Below are positions 24,658 to 33,397 of a DNA stretch of 45,536 bases, piece after piece. The notes under the pieces are model-generated. The model was not told the DNA's origin. It worked only from the letters and a program-made list of their open reading frames with translations, and searched no databases. The stretch comes from Paraburkholderia sp. (GTDB lineage: Bacteria > Pseudomonadota > Gammaproteobacteria > Burkholderiales > Burkholderiaceae), in assembly GCA_004322045.1 (NCBI GenBank), contig SCRN01000046.1, forward strand, positions 1 to 45,536, in the 5' to 3' direction. Both the position numbers and the translations under genes were made by a program. How positions within the stretch are numbered: position 1 is the stretch's first letter; each line of letters begins with the position of its first letter.

Positions 24658-26556
24658 TCAGGCTAGCGGTTCGGAATCTTCGTATTCGGAATGAAACAGA
24701 TCGGTGATGCCTTCGAGCGACATCGGCCTGCCCGTCAGGTAGCCCTGGACGATATCGCAGCCAGCGTCGACCAGCCATGCGAGTTGCGCCGGATCTTCGA
24801 CGCCCTCGGCAACGACGGCAATGCCGAAGCTGTGCGCCATCGAAATGATGGCGGTCACGATCGGCTGTCCGTCTCTCGGTAACGGATTGACGAACGCGCG
24901 GTCGATCTTCAGTCTGTTGACGGGAAAGGCCTGCAAGTACGAAAGAGACGAGTAGCCCGTTCCGAAATCGTCGAGGGACAAGCGAATACCGGCTGCGCGC
25001 AGTTGGCGCATTGCTTCCACGCCGGCGGTCATGTTCGCCATCAGTTGGCTCTCCGTGAGCTCGAGCTCGAGCAAATGCGGGGAAAGGCCACTTTCGGCAA
25101 GCACCGCCTTAACGTCCTCGCTAAATTGCGGTTGCCGCAATTGGCGTGCCGAAACGTTCACGGCCACGTGAACGCCCGCACTGTGCCCTGCATTCCACCG
25201 TGCCGCATCGCGACAGGCGCGGCGCAGCACCCAATGCCCCAACGCCACGATGAGGTCGCTGTCTTCCGCCACCGGGACGAACTCGGTCGGCGCAATCTCG
25301 CCATCAACGGGATGCGTCCAACGAACGAGCGCCTCGGCGCCCATCAGCCGTCCCGTGCGGCAGTCGAACTGCGGCTGGTAGACCAGATGCAGGGCGTCGG
25401 TTTCGATCGCCTTGCGCAGTTGCGCATCGAGCCGAGCCCGTCTGCGCGCTTCGACGGTCATGCTGGGATGAAATTCGACGGCCGCATTCTTGCCCACGCC
25501 CTTGGCCGCATAGAGCGCGATATCCGCGCTGCTCACGAGCGAGGCGACATCAGCGGCGTCATCGGGAAATACGCTCACGCCCAAGCTCGCGCTCGCCATG
25601 ATGCTCGCACGGGGTAAGTCGAAAGGGCGCGCGAGCGCATGCGCGATGCGCTCGGCCGTGCGTATGCCTTCGGCTTTCTCCTTTGCGATCGCAACCAGCA
25701 CGGCGAATTCATCGCCGCCGATGCGGCTCACGAGATCGGCTAGGCGCACGCTTTGCCGCAACGCGATGGCGACGTGCTTGAGCAGTTCGTCGCCCGCGCC
25801 ATGTCCCAGCGTGTCGTTGACCGTTTTGAAATCGTCGAGATCGATGAGGATCAGCGCGGCGCGCGAGCACCCGTCGGCGCCTCGCTGCAGCCGTTGCTCC
25901 AATTGCTCGTAGAACGCACGCCGGTTCGGCAATCCCGTCAGCGGATCGGTCGATGCCAAATATTCGAGCTTCTTTTCCGCTTGTGCGATGCGTGCGCTCA
26001 TCCGTGTCGTCACGACGAATGCGATCCAGAGCGCGCACAACGATGCGCCGAGAATGAAGGCAGCATAGTGCAGCAGTTCGTCGAGCATTTTTTGCGTGGT
26101 GGCGACCACGACCACCGAGCCGAGCGGCTTGTCGTTTTGCGCGATCGTCGCCGCGACGAAGACGTCTTCGAACGAAAGGCGGTGCTTGGCCGGCTTGGCG
26201 TTGTCCGGACTCGCCTCGGCCAATTTGCCTTTGGGCACGCCGGGACGCGCATAGGCAGCGAAGCGCTTGCCGCCCATCGTATAGATCGTGGCGCTTTCGA
26301 CGTAGGGCACTTTGCGCAGAGAATTCAACACTTCTTGCGCCGATCGCACGTCCTCGAACATGAGCGCCGCCGCGACATTGTCGGCAATCATGTCGGCCTG
26401 CACGTTGGCATCGGCGGTGAGGGCCGAGCGCAGCGACAATGCTTGATAAAGCAATAAGACGAGGCCCGAGACGAAAAGCGCGACGCCGAACCCGACGAGC
26501 TTGATGCGCGCCATCTCTTTCATGGGGCTTGGCCCTGGATGTCCGCTACGCTTCAT
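24658..26556 (-). CDS. Membrane GGDEF-EAL c-di-GMP enzyme with CHASE8-like sensor (YfiN-like)
   Basis: A 632-residue inner-membrane protein. Membrane segments lie at about 19-40 and 165-185, flanking a periplasmic CHASE8-like domain (about 45-160). A GGDEF domain has an intact motif at 280-284 and an inhibitory RxxD site (RLAD, 271-274). An EAL domain has EAL at 408-410, ELTES near 499, DDFGTGYSS at 529-537 and AEGVED at 583-588. Both synthesis and breakdown of c-di-GMP therefore look possible. YfiN itself has no EAL domain, and the linker after the second membrane segment is short, with no clear HAMP. The ATG overlaps the yfiR-like stop (ATGA) and AGGAA lies upstream. Confidence 0.93.
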   Translation of the reverse strand: MKRSGHPGPSPMKEMARIKLVGFGVALFVSGLVLLLYQALSLRSALTADANVQADMIADNVAAALMFEDVRSAQEVLNSLRKVPYVESATIYTMGGKRFAAYARPGVPKGKLAEASPDNAKPAKHRLSFEDVFVAATIAQNDKPLGSVVVVATTQKMLDELLHYAAFILGASLCALWIAFVVTTRMSARIAQAEKKLEYLASTDPLTGLPNRRAFYEQLEQRLQRGADGCSRAALILIDLDDFKTVNDTLGHGAGDELLKHVAIALRQSVRLADLVSRIGGDEFAVLVAIAKEKAEGIRTAERIAHALARPFDLPRASIMASASLGVSVFPDDAADVASLVSSADIALYAAKGVGKNAAVEFHPSMTVEARRRARLDAQLRKAIETDALHLVYQPQFDCRTGRLMGAEALVRWTHPVDGEIAPTEFVPVAEDSDLIVALGHWVLRRACRDAARWNAGHSAGVHVAVNVSARQLRQPQFSEDVKAVLAESGLSPHLLELELTESQLMANMTAGVEAMRQLRAAGIRLSLDDFGTGYSSLSYLQAFPVNRLKIDRAFVNPLPRDGQPIVTAIISMAHSFGIAVVAEGVEDPAQLAWLVDAGCDIVQGYLTGRPMSLEGITDLFHSEYEDSEPLA

Positions 26557-27086
26557 GTGACGTTCCTAGCCAAGCGGAGCAGTTTCGAGCTGAGCGCGAC
26601 GCGGCGGCGCGCCGCCTCTTTGTTGTCGATGTCGAAGCGAAGCCGCTCGCCGTCTCGAACCAATGTGACGATAGACGGCCCATCGCCGGCGTCGGCCTCG
26701 GCCGCGCGTATGACGAGAATCGGCACGTCGCGTGCGCTTGCCGACTTGCTCGCGGCGTTGGAGGCGGCGTCCTCGATTATCAGTACGTTGCACGCGGCGA
26801 TCGCTGCACCCTCCGGTACCGGCTGCACGTGCCAGGCCCTGCCCGACACCGTGCGCCCGTCGAGCTTGGCGAGGGCTGCGCCCAGTTCGGTGCGCGGATT
26901 GACGCAGACGGCCAGCGGATCGCTCGTGTGCGCAGCGGGCCACTGGGTGAATTGGGTGAAGTTATAGACGTAAGCGGCTTCGAGCGAGTAGAGGTCGACT
27001 TGGGCGTGCGCCAGCGTCCACACGCATGCTGACGCAATCGACGCGCAGGCCATCGTAAGGCTCGGGAGCGATCTAGCGGCGCGCAT
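26553..27086 (-). CDS. YfiR-family (DUF4154) periplasmic protein
   Basis: A 177-residue exported protein of the YfiR/DUF4154 family, which in Pseudomonas binds the periplasmic domain of the cyclase YfiN and represses it. A signal peptide ends near ACVWTLAHAQ. The mature protein opens with VDLYSLEAAYVYNFTQFTQWP, the family's hallmark, and has cysteines in LAVCVNP and AACNVLI. SIVTLVRDGERLRFDIDNKEAARRRVALSSKLLRLA at the end is also typical. It begins one base after the TonB-receptor stop and overlaps the GGDEF-EAL gene by ATGA, so the three are tightly coupled. Repression of the partner is inferred from YfiR. Confidence 0.88.
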   Translation of the reverse strand: MRAARSLPSLTMACASIASACVWTLAHAQVDLYSLEAAYVYNFTQFTQWPAAHTSDPLAVCVNPRTELGAALAKLDGRTVSGRAWHVQPVPEGAAIAACNVLIIEDAASNAASKSASARDVPILVIRAAEADAGDGPSIVTLVRDGERLRFDIDNKEAARRRVALSSKLLRLARNVT

Positions 27087-27087
27087 G

Positions 27088-29118
27088 TCAGAAACCGTAG
27101 ACGAGCTTGAGCACGAAGGTCCGGCTTTGCTGCGCAATGACATTCTGCGTGAAGTTGGGCCCGGCGGGATCCGCGTACCGCTTGTCGGTGACGTTATAGA
27201 TGGAGAAGGACACATCCGCGTGCGGCACGAGGCGCGAGCTGCCGATCGTCACGTTGCCGAGGCAATAACCGGCGGCCGAGCCCGCCTGCGCGAGCCGCGA
27301 CGATGCGCATCGCATCTCGGCGCCCAATCGGGCCGTGTGATGAAACAGCGGCACTGTGACATTGAGCTTGGCCAGATTGCGGGGCGAGTTTTGCAGGACG
27401 GCGCCGGTATCGCCGTCGCGCGCGAGCTGCCAGCTGTAGCTGGCCCGGATCGTGGCCAACGAGGCGATGTGTTGCTCGTAGGCGAGCTCGATGCCGTTCG
27501 CCCGCGCTCGAGCCGTGTTCTCGAATACGAAAACACCTGACGGATCGAGCGTCTCCGTAATGAGGTCGCGCACGTCGTAATGGAACAACGACACGGTGGC
27601 GTGGGCATTCTCGCCGAGCGCACGGTCGTAGACGAGTTCGGTCGTCGTGATGTGCTCGGCTTTGAGCGAGGGATTGCCTTGCTGGCCGCCCGGGCCACCA
27701 AGCGTGTAATAGAGCTCGTACGCGTTCGGCGCGCGATAGGCACGTCCGTAGATGATCTTGAACGTATCGACGTCTGTCGGCTTGTAGTTCAGCGCGAGCC
27801 GCGGGCTCAAGTTCGTTCCCGCGATCGTTTCATGATCCACGCGCAATCCGGCATTGAACGTGATGCGCCAGGGAAGCTTGATTTCATCTTCCGCATAGAC
27901 GCCGACCGAGTTGCTGCTGCGTCGATCGTCGAGCACGAGCTGATACGGATCCGTGTTGTAGTTGAATTGATTGCGGCTCGCGTCACGCATCGCGCTCACG
28001 CCCACGACGAACTTGTTGCGCGGGATCGAGGAAAGCGTCGCATGCACATCCGCGCCGTACCAAATCGCCTTGTCGCCGTCCACATTGGCGACTGGCGGCG
28101 TGCCGAATAGAGCGCGGTCCGAGTAGTCGTATCGCTCCCAATAGAGCTCCGATGCGATCTCTATGCCGTTCGCCACCGCGTGGCTATAGGTCGCGTCGAT
28201 GAAACTGTGCGTGTCCGTCGTGCTTTGCGGTGCATTGAAGACGGCGTCGTATGGCGCAGGGGGCATGCCCTTCGTGCGGTTGCCGTAACCCGCGCTGATC
28301 CTGAAGCCCGCGTAGGCGAACTTCGCGAACAAGTATTGGGCGCGGTCATAGTCGAGCCCTTGCGCGACGCCGTGGTTCTGGTCCGGCGTATCGAACTCGG
28401 GGTAATACAGGTCTTGGCCGCTGCGATCGAATGAGGTCGCGGATAGCACCAAATCTGCACCATGCTCGCCGTGCCAGCCGTAGGTTGCCCGTGCGCGTTT
28501 CTCGCCGAAGCTGCCGACCGAGACCGCGGTTTGGGCGCCGTGGATATCGCTGCCTTTTTTCGTGACGACGTTGATCACGCCGAACAATGCGTTCGACCCG
28601 TAGATGGCCGAGCCGGGTCCCGGCACGTATTCGATGCGCTCGACCAGATCCATGTCGAGCGGAAAGTCGTCGCCGATCGGCGCTTGGTCGTACACGGAGT
28701 CGTTGACGCGCATGCCGTCGATCAACAGCAGGAAGCGGCTGTTGTAATCGCCGGGACGCTGAAAGCCGCGCGCGCCTAGGTACGAATAGGTCCGGTCGTA
28801 GGTGGTGTAGACGCCCGGCAGCGAACCGAGCGCATCCGCGAGCGTGCGCCAGCCGAAGGCCCGGATGTCTTTGGCGGTCAGCACGACGACGGCGGCAGGG
28901 GCTTCGGCCACGGATTGGCTAAATAGGGACGCGGTCTTGACTTTCACCTGCATCAACGCTTCCAGCGGCATCGAGGCAAGGTCGACCGGCGACGTGGGCG
29001 CGGCGGCCGGAGCATCTTCGGCGCGAGCGCTGCCCGTCACGGCTAGAATTGCGACTACGAACGCCAGGCGGCACAGTGGGTGCGGGACTTGCCCGCGAAT
29101 GAATCGGTCCGTAAGCAT
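27088..29118 (-). CDS. TonB-dependent outer-membrane receptor
   Basis: A 676-residue outer-membrane receptor. The signal peptide ends near GSARAED. A plug domain (about 60-180) includes APAAVVVLTAKDIRAFGW, LADALGSLPGVY, FLLLIDGMRVND and IYGSNALFGVINVVTKKG. A 22-strand-type barrel follows, with SPRLALNYKPTDVDTFKIIYGRAYRAPNAYEL, and ends in LKLVYGF with the terminal Phe expected of barrel proteins. The ligand is unknown (siderophore, cobalamin or other), and no cobalamin riboswitch or Fur box is evident upstream. It is the first gene of a unit with a YfiR-like and a GGDEF-EAL gene, so it may signal occupancy rather than only transport. Confidence 0.92.
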   Translation of the reverse strand: MLTDRFIRGQVPHPLCRLAFVVAILAVTGSARAEDAPAAAPTSPVDLASMPLEALMQVKVKTASLFSQSVAEAPAAVVVLTAKDIRAFGWRTLADALGSLPGVYTTYDRTYSYLGARGFQRPGDYNSRFLLLIDGMRVNDSVYDQAPIGDDFPLDMDLVERIEYVPGPGSAIYGSNALFGVINVVTKKGSDIHGAQTAVSVGSFGEKRARATYGWHGEHGADLVLSATSFDRSGQDLYYPEFDTPDQNHGVAQGLDYDRAQYLFAKFAYAGFRISAGYGNRTKGMPPAPYDAVFNAPQSTTDTHSFIDATYSHAVANGIEIASELYWERYDYSDRALFGTPPVANVDGDKAIWYGADVHATLSSIPRNKFVVGVSAMRDASRNQFNYNTDPYQLVLDDRRSSNSVGVYAEDEIKLPWRITFNAGLRVDHETIAGTNLSPRLALNYKPTDVDTFKIIYGRAYRAPNAYELYYTLGGPGGQQGNPSLKAEHITTTELVYDRALGENAHATVSLFHYDVRDLITETLDPSGVFVFENTARARANGIELAYEQHIASLATIRASYSWQLARDGDTGAVLQNSPRNLAKLNVTVPLFHHTARLGAEMRCASSRLAQAGSAAGYCLGNVTIGSSRLVPHADVSFSIYNVTDKRYADPAGPNFTQNVIAQQSRTFVLKLVYGF

Positions 29119-29345
29119 GGAGCAGGAGTAAGACGGCGACCCATCATCTGTTGTGAGCCTGCCTTTTTAACGGCCCAGAAATGTAAAGCTTGAGGGGCGC
29201 TCACCCCAGCTTGACGCGCGCCCCGCGCTGTTCTAGGGGCAGAGCGGCGAATCACCGCAGCACGCACTTGCGGCTTTCAGTGACAGCGGCTGCGAACCGA
29301 CCTACGCGGCGGCTTTCTCGTTCATCAGATAGCGGAGAGTGACAA

Positions 29346-30746
29346 ATGCCGGCAGCCCAAAATATCAAAAAGATGTTCGTTTTGATGCTGGAGAACCGCT
29401 CCTACGACAACCTCTTCGGGTGGTCGGATTTTCGCGGCTGGACGCCGGGCGGCGCGCCGACGCAGGCGGACGGGCTCACGGGCAAGCCGCCGCTTTCGAA
29501 TGCGGGCGCGCGAGGCGCGGGCTATGCGGTAGGCCAGGGCGCGCCATTCCGGCTGGCGTTCGACCCCGGCCACGAGTTTACCGATGTGCTCGTGCAATTG
29601 ACTTCCGTCAGCGACAGCCGTGCGTACGCCGCGTGCGTGCGCGACGATTCGGCGGGCCTTGCGAACGGCGCGTATCCAGCTTGCGCGGCGGGGCCGAACG
29701 ACCTCGGTTTCGCACGCGACATGGAAGCGCACGGTTACGACGTAGCGTCGGCGTTGCGCTGCTTCACCCCCGACCAACTGCCGGTGCTGAATTTTCTCGC
29801 GCAGCAATTCGCCGTATGCGACCGGTGGTTCTCGTCGGTGCCTGGGCCGACCTGGCCGAATCGTTTCTTCGCCTTGGCCGGCACATCCTGGGGGCTCGAT
29901 CATTCGCCGAGCGGCCTCGGATCGATCGAAGCAAGCCTGTTCGCCGGCGCCAAGTACGGCACTGGCGAAGACTCGTTGCTCACGCGGCTTGCGCCTGAAC
30001 AATGGCTCGTCGCCCATGGCGACATCCCCCAGTCGTGGGCGATCAAAGGCGCCGATGCGCATCACGAGCGCTTCATCGGGCACGAGGATTTGTATTCGAC
30101 GTTGGCGAGCGGCAACCTCGATGCGAGCTTCGTCTTCATCGAGCCGCACTACGACCCGATTGGCAACTTCGAAAATGGCGAATCGATGCATCCGTGTGGA
30201 GACGTGCGCTTGGGCGAGGCGCTTGTCGAACGCGTCTACAACGCGATTCTTTCGTCGCCGTATTGGGAGCAAAGCCTGCTGTTGATCGTGTTCGACGAGC
30301 ACGGCGGTTTTTTCGACCACGTGATCCCCGATCCCGCTCACGTTGCCGGCATGCCCGCGCTCGCGCCCAGTTCGCCTACAGCGTTGACCAAGCGCGGCTT
30401 TCGTTTCGATCGCTACGGGTTTCGCGTGCCCGCTGTCGTCGTCTCGCCGTATGTGAAGCAGGCGAGCATCGATCACACGGTGTACGACCATGCGTCGATT
30501 GCGAAGACGCTGGCGAAAATCCTGCCTTCGAACGCCGCGCCGCTGCTCGATACGCCGCGCTTCGCGGGCGCGGCCGATCTCACGCCGCTCTTCACCTTAT
30601 CGACGCCGCGCAAAGCCGGCGATATTCACCCGTGCCCGCACGCATTGCCGGTGGGCGCGGCCTCGGCCCCCGCGCGGCCCGGCGGCAGCGCAGCGGCGCT
30701 GCGTGCGCTCGGCTGGCCCGGGCCGATCGGCGGCGGCGCCGCCTAG
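29346..30746 (+). CDS. Phospholipase C / acid phosphatase family phosphoesterase
   Basis: A 466-residue hydrolase of the phosphoesterase family (PF04185) with bacterial phospholipase C and AcpA-type phosphatases. The metal and nucleophile region MFVLMLENRSYDNLFGW opens the protein, with Glu and Asn ligands. CDRWFSSVPGPTWPNRFF, FIEPHYD and IVFDEHGGFFDHV supply the other expected ligand sites. No signal peptide is seen, unlike many family members, so it may be cytoplasmic or exported by another route. GGAGAG precedes the ATG. The substrate (phospholipid or phosphomonoester) is not clear. The C-terminus is Pro/Gly/Ala-rich. Confidence 0.88.
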   Translation: MPAAQNIKKMFVLMLENRSYDNLFGWSDFRGWTPGGAPTQADGLTGKPPLSNAGARGAGYAVGQGAPFRLAFDPGHEFTDVLVQLTSVSDSRAYAACVRDDSAGLANGAYPACAAGPNDLGFARDMEAHGYDVASALRCFTPDQLPVLNFLAQQFAVCDRWFSSVPGPTWPNRFFALAGTSWGLDHSPSGLGSIEASLFAGAKYGTGEDSLLTRLAPEQWLVAHGDIPQSWAIKGADAHHERFIGHEDLYSTLASGNLDASFVFIEPHYDPIGNFENGESMHPCGDVRLGEALVERVYNAILSSPYWEQSLLLIVFDEHGGFFDHVIPDPAHVAGMPALAPSSPTALTKRGFRFDRYGFRVPAVVVSPYVKQASIDHTVYDHASIAKTLAKILPSNAAPLLDTPRFAGAADLTPLFTLSTPRKAGDIHPCPHALPVGAASAPARPGGSAAALRALGWPGPIGGGAA

Positions 30747-30812
30747 GGCCTGCTCACGCTAATAACGGGCTTGCGAACATGCCTTGCCGGCCCTAGGCCG
30801 CATCACCGCATG

Positions 30813-32126
30813 TCATCGAACGTCGCAACGAACCGCGGTGCGATTCGCACGACGGCGGCCGAGCCGCAAATAGAGCAGCGCGCAGCCGCTCATGCCGAGC
30901 GGCCACAGCAGGAACCAACCGGTCGCAAGACACAGCGCGACGACGCATACAAGCGAGCATTGCGCGCAGCGATGCGCTGCCGTGCCGCGCGGCAACAAGC
31001 GCAGCGCCGCAGCGCAGCCGATCGCGTAGACGGTGACGAACGAGCCTGTCGTCATTAGAACGAGGGGTTTGGGGCCCACGCCCGCGAACGCGACCGCGCA
31101 CATGGAGAGCGCGGACAAGCCCGACACGACGGCGAGACTGCGGCGCGGCACGTCTCCGGCGAGGCTGCCCGCCGCAAGCCAGCCCGGCAACGCGCCATCG
31201 CGGCCCAGCGCCGCGCCAAGCTTGGCCGCGCCTGCGAAGTAGGCGTTCATCGTCCCGAGCGTGAGCAGCAACGCGGCCGCCGCGGCGAGCACGCGGACAT
31301 TGCCGCCGATGCCGAGCACCAGAAGTTCGGCGAGCGGAGCCGCGCTGTCCCCGGCCGAGGGCCCGAGCACGAGCACGCTGGCGAGCGCGACCGCCAGGTA
31401 AAGTGCGCCGACGACGACAACGGCAATGGCCGATGCGAGCGGCAAATCGCGCGAAGGGCGCTTGAATTCGCCGGCCAGATGCGTGATGGCTTCCCACCCC
31501 GCGAAGCTCCAGACGAGCAGTGCGGCCGCCGGCACCACGGCGAGCCAGCCATGCGGTGCGAACGGATGCAAGTAGCCGGCATGCGCGTGTGGCACGGAGG
31601 CGGCGACGGCAGTCAACAGCAAGGCGACGAGCAATGTCGATAGCACCACTTGCATCTTGCCTGAGAGGGTCACGCCCAGCGAATTGGCGAGCGTCACGAT
31701 CGCGAGCAAAACGGCGCTCGTCAAAAACACAGTGTGCTGGCCGCCTCCGAGCGCCGCGGCGACATAGGCGCCCGCGAAGATGGCGGCGGCCGGTGTGCCG
31801 GCCGGCACCGCGAAATAGAAGCACCACCCGACGATGGCCGAGGCGCGCGGGCCGAAGGCTTGGCGCGCATAGGTGGCGACGCCGCCTGCATCGGGATAGC
31901 GCGCGCCCAACGCGGCGAAGGTGGCGGCAAGCGGCGCCGAAAGCAGCACGAGCGCCAGCCAAGCCAACAGCGACGCAGGCCCGGCCACTTTGGCGGCCAA
32001 AGCGGGCAGGGCGATGACGCCGGTGCCGAGCACGGCCCCCACGTAGAGCGCGGCCCCTTGAAGCACGGTAAGCCGTCCGTGCGCTGTCCCGTGCTGCCGC
32101 TCTGTGGTGTTCGTCGCTGCGCTCAT
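30813..32126 (-). CDS. APC-superfamily amino-acid transporter (YjeH-like exporter)
   Basis: A 437-residue inner-membrane protein with about eleven or twelve hydrophobic segments. LTVLQGAALYVGAVLGTGVIALPALAA is the APC first-helix motif GxGTGVIALPA, typical of YjeH, which exports methionine and branched-chain amino acids. YARQAFGPRASAIVGWCFYFAVPAG and FAGWEAITHLAGEFKRPSRDLP are also YjeH-like. The ATG at 32126 is favoured since the upstream frame passes through the neighbouring promoter. It is divergent from a WYL regulator, a common pairing. Direction and substrate of transport are inferred from family. Confidence 0.88.
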   Translation of the reverse strand: MSAATNTTERQHGTAHGRLTVLQGAALYVGAVLGTGVIALPALAAKVAGPASLLAWLALVLLSAPLAATFAALGARYPDAGGVATYARQAFGPRASAIVGWCFYFAVPAGTPAAAIFAGAYVAAALGGGQHTVFLTSAVLLAIVTLANSLGVTLSGKMQVVLSTLLVALLLTAVAASVPHAHAGYLHPFAPHGWLAVVPAAALLVWSFAGWEAITHLAGEFKRPSRDLPLASAIAVVVVGALYLAVALASVLVLGPSAGDSAAPLAELLVLGIGGNVRVLAAAAALLLTLGTMNAYFAGAAKLGAALGRDGALPGWLAAGSLAGDVPRRSLAVVSGLSALSMCAVAFAGVGPKPLVLMTTGSFVTVYAIGCAAALRLLPRGTAAHRCAQCSLVCVVALCLATGWFLLWPLGMSGCALLYLRLGRRRANRTAVRCDVR

Positions 32127-32189
32127 GATGTGTCCGGATTCTCGTAGGCAAACGCTCGTGCGTCGCTCGTTGGGGTGATGGGTGATCGT

Positions 32190-32220
32190 TATAATCCCGC
32201 ATACCTGACAAAGGATGTCA
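32190..32220 (+). promoter_or_regulatory. -10 element and WYL-type operator before yafY-like gene
   Basis: A consensus TATAAT (32190-32195) is followed by TGACA-AAGGA-TGTCA (32206-32220), a perfect 5-bp inverted repeat over the expected transcription start, 19 bp before the regulator's ATG. TGACA/TGTCA repeats are the usual operator form for YafY-like WYL regulators. No good -35 was found. Autorepression and control of the divergent exporter are inferred. Confidence 0.62.
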
Positions 32221-32238
32221 TGAATCGGGAGACAGGCG

Positions 32239-33198
32239 ATGCGAACGGGCAGGCTCGTCTCGATGCTGCTGATGTTGCAGGCGCGCGGACGCATTACGGC
32301 GCAGGCGTTGGCCGACGAATTCGAAGTGTCGGTGCGCACGATCTATCGAGATGTCGATCAGCTGAGCGCAGCGGGCGTACCGGTCTATGCCGATCGCGGT
32401 CCGGGCGGCGGCTTCGCCTTGCTCGACGGATACCGGACCGACTTGACCGGCATGACGCGCGCCGAAGCCGAGACGCTGCCGATTGCCGGCCTGCCCGGCG
32501 CGGCCGATGCGTTGGGCTTGAGCGAGCCGCTGCGCTCGGCGCAGCTCAAGCTGTTGGCGGCGCTGCCGGCCGCGGCGGCGGGCGGCTCGCGGATCGGCTC
32601 GCGGTTGCATATCGATCCCGTCGATTGGTATCGGCGGCCCGAACCGGCGCCGCTGTTGCCGCAACTGGCTAGCGCGGTGTGGCAGCAACGCTGCATCGCG
32701 ATGCGCTATCGCAGCTGGGAGGGTGCGCGCTTGCGCCGCTGCCGGCCGCTCGGCCTCGTGCTCAAAGCCGGCAATTGGTATCTCGTCGCCCAAGCCCGCA
32801 AGCGCATGGGCATCTACAAGGCGGCGAACATCGAGCGCTTGGTCATGCTCGACGAAACCTTCGAGCGCCCCGGCGGCTTCGACCTGCAGCAACAGTGGTC
32901 GGGGATGGTGGAGCGCTTCGAGCGCGGCTTGCTCAAAGGCAAAGCGACGTTGCTCGTCAGGCCCGACGCGCTGTCCGATCTGCATGCGCTCGGGGCGGCC
33001 GCGGCAGATCGAGCGGTCTGCGGTTTGTCCGCGCAAGACGGCTGGTGCGAGGTGACGTTGCCGGTGGAGGAGACGAGCCAAGCGGCGCGGCAATTGCTGC
33101 GGCTCGGTCCGCGCGTGCGCGTGCTCGATCCGCCCGCATTGCGCGAGGCGCTACGCAGGCTGGGGCAGGAGATTGCCGCGTTGAACGCGGCCGCTTGA
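32239..33198 (+). CDS. YafY-like HTH-WYL transcriptional regulator
   Basis: A 319-residue regulator. Residues 1-60 hold a DeoR-type helix-turn-helix (LVSMLLMLQARGRITAQALADEFEVSVRTIYRDVDQLSAAGVPV, with the typical YADRGPGGGFALLDGY wing). Residues about 130-215 form a WYL domain (CIAMRYRSWEGARLRRCRPLGLVLKAGNWYLVAQAR), which senses ligands, often nucleic-acid or amino-acid related. The C-terminal WCX-like extension ends in LRRLGQEIAALNAA. It is divergent from the YjeH-like exporter, with a TGACA-N5-TGTCA operator at 32206-32220. The effector is unknown. Confidence 0.9.
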   Translation: MRTGRLVSMLLMLQARGRITAQALADEFEVSVRTIYRDVDQLSAAGVPVYADRGPGGGFALLDGYRTDLTGMTRAEAETLPIAGLPGAADALGLSEPLRSAQLKLLAALPAAAAGGSRIGSRLHIDPVDWYRRPEPAPLLPQLASAVWQQRCIAMRYRSWEGARLRRCRPLGLVLKAGNWYLVAQARKRMGIYKAANIERLVMLDETFERPGGFDLQQQWSGMVERFERGLLKGKATLLVRPDALSDLHALGAAAADRAVCGLSAQDGWCEVTLPVEETSQAARQLLRLGPRVRVLDPPALREALRRLGQEIAALNAAA

Positions 33199-33397
33199 GG
33201 CGATGTACGCGCCGGTTTTGCCGTAGATAGCGCCCGTCGCGAACCGGTTCACATCCGCCGAAACGCGGCCGTCATGGTAATCCCGGATGCCTGGCCGGGG
33301 ATGGTGAAAGGCTCGGGAAGGATTGCTCCACCTAGAATCGCATCCATCGATGTAACCCGGCCGCTAAAATGGCCGATATAAATGAGGAGACGCTCGT

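Noticed and set aside
29119-29345. Possible cobalamin riboswitch or Fur box upstream of the TonB receptor
   Set aside because: No B12-box-like or Fur-box-like sequence could be found by eye. Only a loose AAGCT..GGGG/CCCC..AGCTT hairpin (about 29185-29212) is present.
33199-33397. Possible thiamine (TPP) riboswitch before the NitT/TauT-type binding protein
   Set aside because: The conserved TPP-element core words were not seen. An ATCCCGG/CCGGGGAT hairpin (about 33279-33302) is the only structure.
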